Origin: Pictodentalium vernedei
Taxonomy: Eukaryota > Mollusca > Scaphopoda > Dentaliida > Dentaliidae
Length of the DNA: 64,000 nucleotides
Reading direction: 5' to 3'
Assembly: GCA_031216915.1 (NCBI GenBank)
Contig: CM062288.1
Span: 179,330,596-179,394,595, forward strand
How positions within the stretch are numbered: the stretch's first letter is position 1; every line of letters starts with the position of its first letter. A program made the translations under genes and the position numbers. The notes under the pieces are model-generated. The model searched no databases, was not told the origin of the DNA, and was given only the letters and a program-made list of their open reading frames with translations. Positions 20,741-32,541 of the stretch are shown here, in pieces.

Positions 20741-22711
20741 TTATTACATGTACACCATAGTTGCCTAGCTAAAATCATAAATGTACACCATAGTTGCCTA
20801 GCTAAAATCATAAATGAGATTTTTTCGGTACTATGCAGTGGCATAACTGAATTTATTATCTCTTGGGACTGCAGTCTCTTTGGGAATTCAGGGCTGTTTA
20901 TATAGCGGCTCTTCATTCCCTACCTTGCGCGACGATAATTGTAAGTCTCCTTCAAGTGAGCCTTCAGGGTCACAACTTACACCGATATATCTGTCTTCAC
21001 GTAGATGAAGACTTATAAGCTATGGTTAGCATTGTAAGTCTCTTTAGTGAGCTTCTAGAGCCTCAGTCATCAGCTTTTAATGGTCTTCACATACAGGAAG
21101 ACCTTTAGCTGCTTCAGCTAGGCTGAGTTAGTTGTCCTATCGGACATAATACCATTTGTTAGAGGAGGTTATTCTCTTCAATCCGGTATGGTTTGGTGTG
21201 AGTTATTATGTTAATATGGTGTATTTGTTCTTCACGTCCTTCTCCGCCCTTAGTGGCATTATGGAGTCGGTCAGACGTGAGGGAGCCTTGCGGTTCCTGT
21301 ACTATTTGATGACTAACACAAGAACGATTCAAGTATTGCGGGTGAGGGGGGTTCAATATGATTTTGAATCCCCCCCCCCCCCCCTGCCAGCCCCCCCCCC
21401 CCAACCACCACCACCACCAATTTACCGGGCAAGACATAGTTTTCTTCCCGTAAGCCTCGTATGCATTTAAGTATATACATGCATTCATGACTTCTCGATT
21501 GGCGGCAGGGTCGTGTTCTATGGCGACCTCATGGGCACATCCACTTTTTAGTTGGTTTGTCTCCTGTGGTTGTTCGTCTATATGTCATATACAAGCATAT
21601 GATTCATCATCAATAAATTGCTAGTCTTTGGGTACCTGTAATGCTGTCTAGTCAGTTAACTGGTATTCAGATGATTACATGTGGGATTTCAATGTTTACA
21701 TGCATAATAAGTGTATTATTAGGCAGACACATTATTGTATGTTATGGACCTTAGAAATAATGAATTATTTTGGGGGAGGTCCATGACGAGTCTGTTAATC
21801 ATAGCTCGTTCCATTTCTAAATCCAGGTTTCCATTGATTTTGTTACCCAATCAGATATAACTTGTCTATACATTCTCATATATTCGCACGTGTCTGGGAA
21901 CATAGATATCGGATAGAACACGTCTGGGAGTGTTATTTATTGGAATTTATTGTACACCTGAACGGGGTCGCCTGTGGGTTACCTCAAAAGTGTGTTTACT
22001 CTCCAGAGATTGTCCATTGTGATTGTATTGGACATGTGTATGTTGTATATATTATTCACCGGTTTTTGACCTATCTACATATGCCGACTCCGGTATACGT
22101 TACAAGCGGGCACTATTAATTATTGGGATCGCCACGATAGCCTTTGCTTCTGAAGTGGCGTTGAGCACCACTTTCTTAATAATAATTAATATCTTGGTGC
22201 CTGTTCGACGAATATATATTGTTATTTGGTACCGCTTTTACTGATTCCAGAGCTCTCCCCTCTTTGTTTTTGAAGAAGATTCCTTCAAAAAGGAGGGGGG
22301 GTGAGATTTTTTTAAATCTCCTCTGGCTTGATAAGTGTGTAACTATGAGTGAAGCTGTTTTGTCTGTAGATTATATCCTGGATTCATCTTGTGTATTATT
22401 GTATATGGCGTATGTTTGTGGAGGGTTAACCTCTCTCTCTCAAATACGCCATCCTAATTTTTAGGGCTTAGTCCAGACTAGCTTTAAAATTGGGAACTCG
22501 TTACATCCATTTTGCATAGTCATTCATGCTAAGAATACGGAATTACTTGAATTTGGCTCCTTATTTATGATATGTCTTCTCTATTACTGTATAGAGAGAC
22601 ATACATGTAATTCCTTTTAAATTTAATTTCCTTTCACCTTGGATTGCAGGCTTGGGAACTTATGTTGATCTGCTAATTCTGAAGTTCTAGGCCCTCCACC
22701 TTTTTATGATT
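20741..22711 (+). other. DIRS-B unrecognisable interior
   Basis: No coding homology was read. It contains a 37 bp tandem duplication near 20744-20812 ('ACACCATAGTTGCCTAGCTA' twice) and C-runs at 21370-21402. RT, RNase H and recombinase would be expected here by comparison with DIRS-A. Confidence 0.4.
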
Positions 22712-22800
22712 CAGCTAGTCTTGGCCATTGGTTTATAGTATAAAAATATGATAAATTTAAAGTAATTTGTATATTTTTTATACTTACCAATGTGCCAGAC
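22712..22800 (+). repeat. DIRS-B internal complementary region
   Basis: The first half ('CAGCTAGTCTTGGCCATTGG' then TTTATAGTATAAAAATAT) is the inverse of the outer left end, including the TTTATAGT that is specific to this element. The second half ('TTTAAAGTAATTTGTATATT' then TTTTATACTTACCAATG) is the inverse of the outer right end at 23048-23092. The ICR therefore tracks the element's own termini and not those of DIRS-A. Confidence 0.88.
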
Positions 22801-22875
22801 GGGTATGGTCCTCCCATGAGTGGGCACTCATACCTCCCGCTGAGTTATTATGTAGTACTCTTTTCTACAAAAAAT

Positions 22876-23085
22876 GATGTAGGCACCAATTCCGGTCACT
22901 TCCTGGCGGCTACGCATGCTCAGAGAGTAAAAGTATGGAGGACCAGATAGGACTTTTAATTTTCAGTTTTGCAAGCAAATTTTGGGGATTAGGGGGTTCA
23001 AAATTTGTGTTTGGCCTTTGATAACTTTGAGTTTGCACCAGCTAAGTCTGGGCCATTGGTAAGTATAAAAAATATACAAATTACT
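22876..23085 (-). repeat. DIRS-B right inverted terminal repeat
   Basis: Inverted copy of 16581-16787. Ends 'GGGCCATTGGTAAGTATAAA' and 'AATATACAAATTACTTTAAA' before the satellite monomer resumes at about 23095. Confidence 0.88.
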
Positions 23086-23095
23086 TTAAATTTAT

Positions 23096-23325
23096 CATTT
23101 ACATTCCATACCCCACAGTCTCAGTTATTTCGACAAATATTAATAATGACATTCCTTAGTAACATTTTTTGCCAGACGGCAACTTCTCCACAACTGGACA
23201 TAAATTAATGAAACTTCTTCGACATATGCATTATTAGTAGATGATGTATCATGGTCACATGGGTGTCAAATGCTAAAATACCTTTCCTTGTCACATTTCC
23301 CTGTCTCGACAGCTGAGAGGCTCAT
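23096..23325 (+). repeat. ~165 bp tandem array, right of DIRS-B
   Basis: The interrupted monomer resumes ('ATTTACATTCCATACCCCAC') and one or two diverged units follow ('ACATAAATTAATGAAACTTC', 'TGCATTATTAGTAGATGATG'). The array ends where the AGCTTACCTGAC leader hairpin begins at 23330. Confidence 0.7.
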
Positions 23326-24159
23326 TTTTAGCTTACCTGACTGCAAGTCAGTGTGAGCTATTGCCATCACCATCGTCTGTAGTCCGTTAACTTTTGCAAA
23401 CTTGGCTTCTTCACAGCCATTCAGCCAAATTCAAACATATATTCCACAAACCATCCCTGGAGTATACCCTTTTTATTTTGTTCAAATGAAGCAGCTGCCT
23501 TCTTCAGGCTCTGGTCAATGATGCCAAAGCCTAAAAATCTTTAAAAATCTTCTCATGAACCACCAGAGAGATTGCCTTGATATATGGTATGGAACACTCT
23601 TTAGTGTTGAAGATTACAGTTTGTTCAAGAGAAGTTGGTAGATCAATATTTGGGCTATCTGTGGGCACATACCCATTTTGGGCCCTGCCCAAAATTTCTA
23701 TTTCAAGAACCGAGGGTCGATTTGAACCAAATTTGGCATGTAGTATAAGTGGACCTAAAGTACTTGATTATTGCCCCAAATTTTTTTTTGGGTAGCCCCG
23801 TGGGTACCCCAGGGGCTAAAAATAGAAAGAAATTCAAATGCCCATATTTCCCAAACTACGCGGAACAGAGAACTGTTATATGGTATGAAGCATCCTTTTG
23901 ACCAGTAGAATGGATTTAAAAAAATGGCCATCGATTGTGTCAGGGTGTTCTGTAAGGGGCGTCAGTCAGCATATTTGCAAAAATTGAAAAAAAAATTTTT
24001 CTTCAGAACCGCTGTTCAGAATCTTTTGATATTTGGTATAGAGCATCATAGGACGGCTAAATACAAGTGTGTTCAAACCAAGCCCCTCGGTTCATATTTA
24101 GGCTCAACATAGGAGCCCAAATAATTAACTTAGGGCACTATGGGGAATAAGCTTTAAAA

Positions 24160-25590
24160 ACCTTCTTCTTCAGATCAAACTGTCAGATTCTTTTGATACT
24201 TGGTAGACATCTCTACAGGGGTCAGATTGATGTTTGTTCAAATCGAGTCCCTGGGTTAATATTTGGGCTTCCTATGAGAGCCTGATTATTAACTTGGTGC
24301 AATATGGTAGATATTCTTTAAAAATCTTCTTCTTCAGATCCACCAGTCAGATTCTTTTGATTTTTGGTATGCAGCATCTTTAGGGGGGTTAGATTGAAGT
24401 TTGTTCAAATGGGATCCCTGTATGAATATTTGGGCTCTTTATTGGAGCCCAAATTTTAACTTAGTGCAATATGAGAAAATGTCTTTAAAAATCTTCTTTT
24501 TCAGACCTGCTGGTGAGAATTCTTTCATATTTGGTATGTGACATCTCTAGAGGTGTAGGATTCAAATTTGTTCAAATCGAGTCCCTGGGTTAATATTTGG
24601 GCTTCCTATGAGAGCCTGATTAATAGCTTGGTGCAATATGGGGGATATTCTTTAAAAATCTTCTTCTTCAGATCCACCAGTCAGATTCTTTTGATATTTG
24701 GTATGCAGCATCTTTAGGGGGGGGTTAGATTGAAGTTTGTTCAAATGGGATCCCTGGATGAATATTTGGGCTCTTTATTGGAGCCCAAATATTAACTTAG
24801 TGCAATATGAAAAAATGTCTTTAATAATCTTCTTTTTCAGACCTGCTAGTGAGAATTCTTTCATATTTGGTATGTGACATCTCTAGAGGTGTAAGATTCG
24901 AATTTGTTCAAATCGAGTCCCTGTGTTAATATTTGGGCTTCCTGCGGGAGCCTGAATATTAACTTGGTGCAATATGGGGAATAATCTTTAAAAAATCTTC
25001 TTCTTCAGATCCACCAGTCAGATTCTTTTGATATTTGGTATGCAGCATCTCTAGGGGGGTTAGATTGAAGTTTGTTCAAATGGGATCCCTGGATGAATAT
25101 TTGGGCTCTTTATTGGAGCACACATTTTAACTTAGTGCAATATGAGAAAATTTCTTTAAAAATCTTCTTTTTCAGACCCACTAGTGAGAATCCTTTCATA
25201 TTTAGTATGTGACATCTCTAGAGGTGTAAGGTTCAAATTTGTTCAAATTGAGTTCCTGGGTTAATATTTGGGTTCCCCAAGGGAGCCCAAATATTTTCTT
25301 AGTGCAAAATGGGGAATTATCGTTTAAAATCATCTCCTTCAGATCCAGCAGTCAGATTCTTTTGATATTTGGTGCGCAACACCTCTGTGAGGGTTAGATT
25401 GAAGGTTGTTCAAATCAGGTCCCTGGGTTAATATTTGGGCTTTTTATTGAAGCACAAAGTTTAACTTAGTGCAATATGATTAAATTTCTTGAAAATTTTT
25501 CTTCTTCAGGTCCACCAGTGAGAATCCTCTCATATTTGGTATGTAACATCTCTAGGGGTGTCAAATTCAAGTTTGTTCAAATCGAGTTGC
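24160..25590 (+). repeat. ~167 bp tandem array with two-unit higher-order period
   Basis: About nine monomers. Two types alternate. Type 1 has 'CTTCTTCTTCAGATCCACCA' and 'GGTATGCAGCATCT'. Type 2 has 'CTTCTTTTTCAGACC' and 'GGTATGTGACATCTCTAGAG'. Copies of the same type recur about 333-336 bp apart (for example 24330, 24663, 24999). The alternating text 'TTTGGGCTCTTTATTGGAGC' versus 'TTTGGGCTTCCTATGAGAGC' follows the same dimer. Confidence 0.85.
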
Positions 25591-25600
25591 TTTTTTTTGA

Positions 25601-25601
<1 letters not shown>

Positions 25602-25630
<29 letters not shown>
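25602..25630 (+). repeat. 29 bp G homopolymer
   Basis: An uninterrupted run of 29 G directly after a T-run. It lies at the edge of the 167 bp array. Similar G-runs lie at 14356 (24), 42104 (23) and 57305 (18). Length may be affected by sequencing error. It could form G-quadruplex structures. Confidence 0.8.
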
Positions 25631-25631
<1 letters not shown>

Positions 25632-25914
25632 TAGGGAGAACTACAGTTGTTGAAAACAAAACAAAAATTTCGTTTGGTTGTTGACTTCACAGAACGGAGC
25701 TTGCGAGGAAGCTTTCCTAGGACCAGCAGAAATGAATGGCCAAAAAAGTTGCCTTTGGTTGTGTCATAGCAAATCAAAGAATTGCTCTTGCTGCTGATCA
25801 CTTACTGATACACTCATCTCTTTTGACAATTTGAGCCAGGTGAGCATTTTAGGCTCACTTGAGCCTCTGGTTTCATCTAGTTGTGCTTTTTTGTACTCTG
25901 GATTTAGAATTTTT

Positions 25915-28290
25915 AGTTCATCTGACTTAAAGTCAGGGTGAACTATAGTGATCACTCATCATCCATCATCTGCCGTCCGTGAACATGGTGTTCACGACTT
26001 CTCATCCAAAACCGCTGGACCGATTTCAGTTTAATTTGAGGTGTTTGTTTGTTCTGAAATTGCATTTTTAGCTCAACTTGACAACATCAGGTATGAGCTA
26101 TTTGGATGGGTTGTGATCCGCCGCCCATCCATATGTCTGTATATACATCTGTCCATCCACAATTCCTTTAGCATACACTACAGGCTGCAACTCTCACCCG
26201 ATCAGTTCCAAATTTATTTTTTACGTGGCTTTAGAAAAGGCAATGTCTAGATGGGAGCTATGAAATTTTTTCAAATTTTTGTTGAAAAACATGGCTGCCA
26301 GTGGACATCTTTGATTTGGATATAAATTCTCCAACAATTCCTTTAGCACACCCAGGCCTGCCCTATCAGTCCCAGATTTCATGTAGCTTTGGGGCAATGT
26401 CTAGATGGGAGCTATCAAATTTTTCTGAATCTCAGTGAAAAACATGCCCGCCAGTGGCCATCTTAGATTTGGCATATAAATTGTGAACAATTTCATTACC
26501 ACACCCTACAGGCCACATCTCTCAACTGATCTTTTTTGAATTTCATATATAGCTTTGGTGTGATGTCTAAATGGGAGCTATAAAAGTTTTCTGAATTTTG
26601 TTAACAAATATGGCCACCAGCAGTCATCTTGGATTTGGCATATGAATTGTCAACAATTCCATTAGTGCACTCTGCAGGCTGCATCTCTCACTCGATCTTT
26701 TTCAAATTTCATATGTAGCTTTGGTGTGATGTCTAGATGGGAGCTATCAAATTTTTCTGAATTTTGTTGAAAAACATGGCTGCCATCTTGGATTTGGATA
26801 TAAATTGTCCAACAATTCCTTTAGCACACCCTACAGACTGCAGCTCTCACCCGATCAGTTGCAAATTTCAAATGTGGCTTTAGGACAGTGTCTGGATGGG
26901 AGCAATCAATTTTTTTTTAATTTTGTTGAAAAACATGGCCGCCAGTGGCGATGTGAGATATGGCATATAAATTGTCAATAATTCCATTAGCTCACCAAAT
27001 AGATCAGATTACTCGCCCGATCTTTTTCAAATTTCATATGTAGCTTTGGTGTGATGTCTAGATGGGAGCTATCGAATATTTCTGAATTTTGTTGAAAAAC
27101 ATGCCACCGGCATCCACCCTGAATTTGGATATAAATTGACAGCAATTCCATTAGCACACCCTACAGGCCACATGTCTCAACCGATCTTTTTTGGAATTTC
27201 ATATATAGCTTTGGTGTGATGTCTAAATGGGAGCTGTAAAAGTTTTCTGAATTTTGTTAACAAATATGGCCACCAGCAGTCATCTTGGATTTGGCATATG
27301 AATTGTCAACAACTCCATTAGTGTACTGTGCAGGCTGCATCTCTCACCCAATCTTCTTCAAATTTGATATTTAGTTTTGGTGTGATGTCTATCAAATTTT
27401 CATATTTTGTTGAAAAACATGGCAGCCAGCAGCCATCTTCAATTTGGCACATAAATTATCAACAATCCCATTATTACATCCAACAGGCCCAATCCCTCAC
27501 CCGATTTTTTTCAGATTTCATATGTAGATTTGGTGTGATGTCTTTTCTGTAGAAACTTGAGTTAATGACTTGGCTTTACTGGATCTTTCTATTTAGTTCA
27601 GTCCCTTCTTGGACAAGTTGAGGTGCAGTGCCACACCGCATATGTGGTACTGAGCTTCCTTTTGAGGTGTTGAATAAATTTGTTTATTGATGTTTGTAGG
27701 GCAATATTGGCCTTTGTAATGGGAGGGGCAAGATTTTGGGTGCCGTGTAAAATTTCTTTTTTCTGAACTGATGAACTGATTGGAACCAAATTTGTTTTTG
27801 ATACTTATGGAGTCTTAAGTACTTGATTCATACCAACAAAAAAAATTAAAATTTCCTGCATTCCTGTGTGAACCCCAGGAGCCAAAATAGAAATATTTTA
27901 AAACCCCCTTGTTTTGCAGACTGTATGGAACAGGGAACTGTTGTTTGGTATGAAGCGTCTTTAGTATCAGTAAAATTGAATAAAAAAACCCAATTGCCCT
28001 CGGTGGTGTCATAGTGTACTGTAGGGGGAATTGAAAAATACTGAGTCAGCATATTTGTAAAAATAAAAAAAAATCTCTCCAGAATCACCAAACAGAATCT
28101 TTTGATATTTGGTATGCAGCATCTGTATGGCTGTCAGGTACACTGTTAAGATTAAGCCTTTGGTTCATATTTGGGCTCAATACAGGAGCCTAAAGTTTAC
28201 CTTGGCGCAATATGAGAAGTACTCGTAAAAGAATTCTTCAAACATGTGAGTGATTAAGGCCCCTTGGATCCTCTTGTTGATGCGTAATTT
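25915..28290 (+). mobile_element. Composite satellite-bearing element(s)
   Basis: Two leader hairpins occur: 25915-25944 (AGTTCATCTGACT..AGTCAGGGTGAACT) and 26070-26099 (AGCTCAACTTGAC..TGAGCT). The ~163 bp array follows, then sequence at 27560-28230 related to 23600-24120 and 42130-42500. The stretch ends near 28268 with 'AAGGCCCCTTGGATCCTCTT', similar to 3425-3437. This looks like one element nested in another, but the internal joins are not resolved. Confidence 0.45.
26100..27545 (+). repeat. ~163 bp tandem array with a four-unit period
   Basis: About eight to nine monomers share 'TGTGATGTCTAGATGGGAGC', 'GAATTTTGTTGAAAAACATG', 'CATCTTGGATTTGG', 'ATAAATTGTCAACAATTCC' and 'CTCTCACCCGATC'. 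A distinctive monomer ('AAATGGGAGCTATAAAAGTT' and 'AACAAATATGGCCACCAGCA') at about 26510-26700 recurs nearly unchanged at about 27165-27355, roughly 654 bp or four units later. Confidence 0.82.
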
Positions 28291-28408
28291 TGTGAAATGT
28301 CAAAATATAGAGAGATGAAACATTGTATCTCTTGAAACCGTCAATTAGTTGTTTTGTTCTAAAATGGGAAATACTGGACAAGTCAGTTATTTTTATTAAT
28401 TAACTTAT

Positions 28409-28416
28409 ATTCTTTT
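28409..28416 (+). repeat. Target-site duplication of hAT-1, left
   Basis: ATTCTTTT, repeated exactly at 32949-32956 on the other side of the element. Confidence 0.9.
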
Positions 28417-28430
28417 TAGTGCTGGGCGAT

Positions 28431-31280
28431 ATTGGCCAAATTAATAATCAAGGTTTTCTGTAAAGAAAATCGTGATTAACAATATAATCGCGGTATTGTT
28501 CACGGCTCATGGAACTTTTGGAACATGCATCTCTCGGTCCCTAAATTGTCCTCAGTAGGCTCTGTATACGGTCAACGTAGCTAATATTTCATACAATGCT
28601 TTTGAATACACGATTGAAGAATCGACATTCCTTTGTCAAAATATCTACTTTTTTATCATGAATTTGTGACAGGGGTTCGCAGGGCTCTTGAACATACAGC
28701 TTGGAATCACAAATTCACAATAAAAAAGTACATTTCTGACAGAAGTACACTTGAGATGAACTCCTGTAAGACAGGTTTCCTGACCAACTCGCATTTTATC
28801 TCCTGATCCTAATCTTTGTATGGGCATGACATTTGATAAAAAAATAAAATAAAATAAAATAGTCTCAGTTTACGCTGAACGCGCACTGTGGTCAGATTGC
28901 CATAAAGATTGGAGACGCTGTCCCAGAAGAGAAGAAATTTTACTCTGACAGATAGGCCTACATTTCTTTTTGTGGTACTTGTGGTGCCGGTTTATATAAC
29001 AAGAAAATTCCTTAGCGTTACTATCTTAAGTTTTCACGTCCATTCATAATTCTACACGTGTTTGACTTGTTGGTGAGGTGAAAATAGGAGCGGAATTCAC
29101 TGGTAAAATTCTACAATTTATTTCGAATGACTGACCCACTGACGACTGTATCCCACTTTTGAAACTGAAAAGCTTTCCATAGGGTCATGACGTAATATTA
29201 TATGAAGACTGCAGTGGGATACTGGACAAGTAACAACACTCCATACCCATATTTTATCACAGACCCCCCCACCCCCCTTCCTATCCTGTGTTTGATTTTA
29301 TTTTATTCTCCATCAGTCGGAGCGCAAATGGCTACTGCAATTTGTATATGACATCACACTCGTATTTGCTAACAGAAATCCTTGGTGTAAATTTCCAGTC
29401 GAAAACTGATGATCACAGAATTATACAATCTTGTGCACTCACTATTATTTGAATACTTGATTATGAGCGAGAAATAAAGATATGAAATTATGACTTTGTC
29501 ACATGTATGTTTTTTACTTTCTATTCTGTATTGACTGGTGTCTGATCAGGACTAACAATGAAATAATATGGATGCATGGCACGAGGATGTAATGACTACG
29601 GCAACCTATAAACTCTGTCGTCATCAAGAGTAGGTTCATGCATGTAAATACTTTTGTATGCACGGGGAGCAAGTAAGAGAGAGTGAGGCCTATTTAAAGT
29701 CATTTTAAAGTTAAACTTCTTCTCAACTCTGTCGCCCAAGATGTGTGTGTGTTGATTTTTTTTTTTTTTAGATATTATTGCTTGCCCTGAGTGGAAAGAT
29801 TTATTTATTCTAACAAGACAACAAGGTAAATAATCTTTTTTTTGAAGACAACCGAGAATATCACGTGTATGCACATGTAACCATGAGAACTCGGTAATGT
29901 TTTACTGCAATTCAGAGATGTGTTAGAGTGTGTGTGAGGTGGGGGAATTGGGGGGGCGGGGGACTGGGCAGAAATTATGTCTATTCTCGACCCTCACAAG
30001 CATGGCACAGATAAACCTCCACACATGACTGAGGACATGTCCCTTACCATATTATTTCAACGTGCAACACACATGCAGGTTGGGTCATCATGAAATGAAT
30101 GGTCAAAAAATTTGTAGCATACCCTCCAAACCATAAATTTTATGATTAGTTGTGACCCACCCCACATTGGCACGATGACACAAGTAATAGTTATCAACTG
30201 AGCTGAAGGTATTCATGAATTTGAAACACCTGCACACGTGCTGTGAATGACACCGAGTTGCGTAGCAACAAGGTGTTACAGGACGGGACAGATTGTTCAA
30301 ATTCATGACGTACAACCGGCTAGATTGTTATTACAAATCAATAGCCTCAGACCAAGTATTGTATCTCTTATCATCTCTGTATTTGCTGGGGTTTTCAGAA
30401 CACCAGGATTACACCTACTTGTTGGTAAAATGAATGTAAGTTCAGTATTTTTCAAGGTACATGTATGTGGTGTTAATTCAAGTACTTTTCAAGGATCTGG
30501 AGATAAACTTTCCTTTCCATTGTGTGAGTTTTGTTGGGGGGTGGGGGGGGGGGGGGCATGACACCTAACCTACAAGGTTGGCAATTTGACAGATAATTTG
30601 GGGGCATTGTAACATGAAAGGTGTTAATTTGAGTAATTTAAACAGCTGTTAAACCTTTGAGGAGATTCGAAAAGCAGAGTACGGGTACCATTCCCTGATT
30701 GATTCACGCTAGGCATATCTCGAAGGTCTGAGCAGGGGAGAGCATGGGGGGGGGGGAGGGGCAAACTTTGACATAAAGGGCGTAATATAATTTTGGGTGT
30801 GATACTTCACAAGGACGTGCTGCGCCAAAAAATATATTGCAGCCTTTCACTTCAAGATTGGACTTGGGGGGGGGGGGGGAGGGGGGTCTCACTCCCCAAT
30901 CCCCAAATTGGACTTATTGATGGAGAGGATTTTTTAACATTTTTATGCCCTGAGAGGGATTCACAACACCCTCTTGAGTCCCAATTTTGAATAAGACCAG
31001 GAAAGTTAGGGAGTAAATCACAAGTAGCAGTTCGAATTGGGATTTGGGAGGGGTGGAATGTAATGTCTTTTTTCAGGGAAAGGAGGGGGGACCATCACTT
31101 CAATTAATGGAAAGTCACTTGGGTCTGCCATTTCTCATTTTAATTGAGTCAAGAACTTGAAGAAATTCCAACAAAAAGAACTTTCAACTGCAACTGGAAG
31201 TCTGCAACAACGTTCAGTTTTGAACAATTAACATTTCTGTGATTCATAAAATGTTAAACAGATGTGGTCAGAAGGCTGTA
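28431..31280. other. hAT-1 non-coding interior
   Basis: About 2.85 kb between the left end and the transposase has no recognised gene. It includes G-runs at about 29950, 30536-30556, 30747-30757 and 30865-30884, and an (AAATA)-type run at 28840-28860. It is long for a hAT flank and may hold another insertion whose ends I did not find. Confidence 0.45.
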
Positions 31281-31286
31281 GGAGTA

Positions 31287-32541
31287 CTAGTCACGCAAGT
31301 TCTTAGTGAGGAATACCAACATGTTGACCTTATCTGTGTTTAAACATGATCTTTTCTTCGTTACCACATTTCTTTCCTGCAAGCTAAACACACGTTCAGA
31401 TGCACAGCTTGTGGCTGGAATGCACAAATACTTTCGTGCGATATTTGCCACATTTGGAAGCATTACAGAGTTCAGTCGACACCACTTCAAAGGATCGTCA
31501 TCCTGATCAATTGTTGGGAAAGTGAGGTAGTTGAGCTCTATCCTGCAGCGTTCCTCCAAGTCTTTCAATCTTTCTGTGGCATTTTTAACGGCTGTACTGA
31601 CTTCGGTTGTCTTAATGCGGAAAAAGTCACTCAAACTTTTCTTTTTTTTCTTAGGTGGGTCCTCTAGATCTAGACAGGCAGCTGTAGGTTCTGATTTTAG
31701 TGTGTCGCTCTTTGCGCATGAACTACCATATTCACTCCCTACAGCTTCACAGACAATTTAATTCTACAGCCTCCTGGATTAATTTTGCCCGCAGTTGACC
31801 CCTCTTTGTCATATCATCAGGGATATTGTCCATTTTGAACCTGGGATCTAATACAGTGGCAATTTCGATTATCTCCCTGACTACCCCATCTTCATATTTC
31901 GACAGAATGTAATTGAGGGCAGTTTCTTTAATGTCTTTTGTCAATTGCGTGTCTTCAGTTTGTGCTCTCATATTGTCATTTTGGAACAAGTTCAACACAG
32001 ATAGAACATAGGATATTGTTATGTTCTCGCCCGAGAGAATATCTGTGAAATCTTCCAGTGGATTTAGCGCAGTATTGATTGATTCTAATACTACAATGTC
32101 CTGCCATTTTGGTATTAAGTGCATTGCTTTTCTGTCTGCACTGAGAACTTTTTCTAGGGCTTTCTCTTGTTCTAGAATGCGGGAGATTTGCTTGTGCTTT
32201 GAGCCCCAGCACGTGTCACATGCGGTGACAAGTGAATGAGCAAGTAAATTTAGCTCTTGTTGGGCTTTTCTTAGTTCTCTCTTCTTCTTCCAGCTGTGGC
32301 TGAAATGTGAAATGATTTTACTAACCACACCATTAACCCCCTTGTTACCAGTTAGGTTGAGCCTATGCTCGAAGCATGACATTCGTTTCCATTTCTTCAA
32401 TACTATGGCTTTGATCGCATTTGCTGCATTGTCGGATGTTACAGCCACTAAAGTGGTCTCTCTTAATCCCCATTCTTCCAGAATATCGGCCAGTGCATTG
32501 TCAAGTATTTCACCAGTGTGGTCATCGGGTATTATGCTTTG
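31287..32541 (-). pseudogene. hAT transposase (ZBED-like), partial and frameshifted
   Basis: The upstream frame (32541 down to 31747) reads 'GEILDNALADILEEWG', 'VAVTSDNAANAIKAI', 'MSCFEHRLNLTGNKG', 'RISRILEQEKALEKVL'-like and 'IATVLDPRFKMDNIP'. These are core blocks of hAT transposases of the ZBED1/ZBED4 type. 'TSDNAAN' contains one of the catalytic acidic positions. A second frame (31634 to 31287) gives the C-terminal dimerisation region: 'LPNVANIARKYLCIPATSCA', 'SERVFS', 'LNTDKVNMLVFL'. The N-terminal BED zinc finger and first catalytic Asp are missing, and the sequence passes into unrelated DNA above 32541. The gap between the two frames (about 31635-31746) includes a stop or shift. Confidence 0.87.

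Larger units (their letters stand above)
16581..23095 (+). mobile_element. DIRS-like retrotransposon B (ends intact, interior ruined)
   Basis: This has the same length class as DIRS-A (about 6.5 kb) and the same orientation, with inverted terminal repeats at about 16581-16787 and 22876-23085 and an ICR at 22712-22800. Terminal sequences are related to those of DIRS-A but clearly diverged. The interior has gag remnants, repeated segments and a scrap of the RT leader. No RT catalytic block, RNase H or recombinase could be read. It is either a heavily decayed copy or a non-autonomous derivative that kept the replication signals. Confidence 0.82.
23330..25880 (+). mobile_element. Satellite-bearing Helitron-like element
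   Basis: Starts with a leader hairpin at 23330-23359 (AGCTTACCTGACT..AGTCAG..TGAGCT), then 'TATTGCCATCACCATCGTC'. The middle is a tandem array. The end has a hairpin (GGCTC at 25852, GAGCC at 25861-25865) followed 11 bases later by CTAG at 25877-25880 and T. The leader, array and hairpin-CTAG layout resembles the 'pearl' elements of bivalves, which are viewed as Helitron-like. No Rep/helicase gene is present, so it is non-autonomous. Element status is inferred from layout. Confidence 0.55.

Noticed and set aside
6257..23095. One composite element spanning both DIRS copies
   Set aside because: Each has its own inverted repeats and its own ICR matched to its own ends, and each sits in a different satellite monomer. 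They are separate insertions.
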